Below the pieces are notes generated by a model that saw nothing but the letters and a program-made list of their open reading frames with translations, was not told the origin of the DNA and searched no databases. The translations under genes were made by a program, and so were the position numbers. This document shows, one piece after another, positions 63,068 to 64,000 of a DNA stretch of 64,000 nucleotides. Source of the DNA: Niastella koreensis GR20-10 (GTDB lineage Bacteria; Bacteroidota; Bacteroidia; Chitinophagales; Chitinophagaceae); the NCBI RefSeq assembly GCF_000246855.1, contig NC_016609.1, positions 4,972,744 through 5,036,743 of the forward strand. The letters run 5' to 3'. Position 1 is the stretch's first letter. Every line of letters begins with the position of its first letter.

Positions 63068-64000
63068 CTACAATAAAGGAATCTCAGACTGCGTATTGGT
63101 AATTCTTACTTCGTTCACCTTCATGGTCGTTTTTACTTTGTCAGAAGTCGTTTTCAATCCCGGATAACTGATCATATAAGTACCTGGTACCGGGTCCTGG
63201 AAGCCGGGATACCTGTTTTTGGCATCGTTGATCCAGTTTTTAATAGCGCTACTGGTAACCCATTGCACGCCATCAACATAAGCTGTAAAAGTATAGTCGG
63301 CAGCCATGGCAAAGGAGAATCTTTTATAGGTGTCGCCCTTCATTTGGAAGCGATTATCCCAACCTGACGTCGGTGTTATCAGGGCCAATGGGTTAGGTAG
63401 TCCTATAGTATTAAGACTATCTGAACTCCATACGGATTGGCCTGTTGTTGGTGTAAATCTCTCATAGCGTAACTGGTAATTTTTTACGCTTGCCGGTGTT
63501 TTAGCCTTCGATAATTTGATCGGGGCAAACTCCCAGCGGATCTCTCTGATAAAAGGATAAGTAGTGTTGGTTTTCGGTTGCTGAAACCTGATGCTTATAT
63601 ACGTAAATGACGGGATAGAATCAGTATTGCCATCGTCTCTGTAATTGAGTCCTCCTGTTCCGGTGCCTGTAGTGAATGCCAGTCTTGTTCTTACGGAGAA
63701 GGGTACTGTCAAAGGCAGGCTTAAGGATCTGCTGATATACGGGGTATCGGTGCCGGATGGCACTACCGTTAAGCAATTGGTGGTATCATTACCGCTGGTT
63801 GAGTAAGTAATAGTGTTTGATTTTTGCGACCATACAGACGAAAGCTGGTTGGCAAACTGGTAATAAAAATGATCTGTGAAATAAACATCCACATTCATGT
63901 CTGTTGTTCGTGTTGCCACTCCCCCATTGCCATATTTGGCATTTACAGTCACCTGGAAATCCCCTATACTATCGGGAGCTACCCACAGGTTTTCAAACAG
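63068..64000 (-). CDS. hypothetical probable surface protein (start outside the window)
   Basis: The frame is open to the window end, giving at least 310 residues. The visible part has Ig-like beta-rich segments (DFQVTVNAKYGNGGVA, YFTDHFYYQFANQLS, PYISRSLSLPLTVPFSVRTR) and a C-terminal half with FTAYVDGVQWVTSSAIKNWI. It resembles SusE/F- or DUF-type cell-surface proteins of Bacteroidota, but no family is certain. No signal peptide is visible because the start lies beyond the window. Confidence 0.7.
   Translation of the reverse strand: MFENLWVAPDSIGDFQVTVNAKYGNGGVATRTTDMNVDVYFTDHFYYQFANQLSSVWSQKSNTITYSTSGNDTTNCLTVVPSGTDTPYISRSLSLPLTVPFSVRTRLAFTTGTGTGGLNYRDDGNTDSIPSFTYISIRFQQPKTNTTYPFIREIRWEFAPIKLSKAKTPASVKNYQLRYERFTPTTGQSVWSSDSLNTIGLPNPLALITPTSGWDNRFQMKGDTYKRFSFAMAADYTFTAYVDGVQWVTSSAIKNWINDAKNRYPGFQDPVPGTYMISYPGLKTTSDKVKTTMKVNEVRITNTQSEIPLL

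Overview
The window looks like chromosome from a Bacteroidota bacterium, most likely the Chitinophagaceae (Chitinophaga/Niastella-like). The evidence is ECF sigma/FecR pairs feeding a TonB-dependent receptor, a DUF4249 lipoprotein, a NagB-PIG-L fusion, an RHS protein with a Bacteroidota-type core, and intergenic regions full of long inverted repeats. The taxonomic call is inference from gene content; no rRNA is present.

Layout. (1) 1-8.6 kb holds catabolic and housekeeping genes: the end of an M61 peptidase, cutC, a glycosylasparaginase, a CocE/X-Pro-type hydrolase, a GH20 hexosaminidase and nagB. GH20, the asparaginase and NagB together suggest salvage of GlcNAc from chitin or N-glycans. (2) 8.6-17.5 kb is a signalling block: a degenerate receiver, a receiver, a receiver-kinase and a 2146-aa soluble hybrid kinase with eleven 92-residue HAMP-type repeats. 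(3) 17.5-28.3 kb holds a siderophore-type acetyltransferase divergent from an AraC regulator, an ECF sigma/FecR pair with no receptor, and a complete sigma/FecR/TonB receptor/DUF4249 operon. (4) 28.3-30.6 kb holds an IS110-family insertion with a structured non-coding end, then rlmH and tRNA-Arg(ACG).

(5) 30.8-54.0 kb is an integrated mobilizable element at the 3' end of tRNA-Arg. A serine recombinase lies at the left end and reads into the tRNA. At the right end are a primase, a MobC-like protein and a relaxase. The cargo is a putative MNT-HEPN protein behind a large inverted-repeat structure, an overlapping ParA/HEPN pair, two decayed zeta-toxin modules, IS66 scraps and a four-gene defence operon. 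That operon encodes a DUF499 ATPase, DUF3780, a DUF1156 DNA methyltransferase and a PLD-SNF2 helicase, and it sits between two diverged direct repeats of about 0.54 kb.

(6) 54.0-57.8 kb is the wreck of an older related element: recombinase and companion-gene remnants fused by a deletion, an RHS protein with a candidate zinc-ribbon immunity gene, and an XRE regulator scrap. (7) 58-64 kb returns to ordinary chromosome: amidohydrolase, CPBP protease, DUF3291, HxlR regulator, a sigma factor with a small partner, ClpP, and an incomplete hypothetical gene.

The best candidates for new biology are the defence cassette between repeats, the ParA-HEPN overlap, the hairpin before the MNT-HEPN gene, and a recombinase whose C-terminus is swapped by integration into the tRNA. 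No searches were run. Family calls rest on motif recognition and memory.
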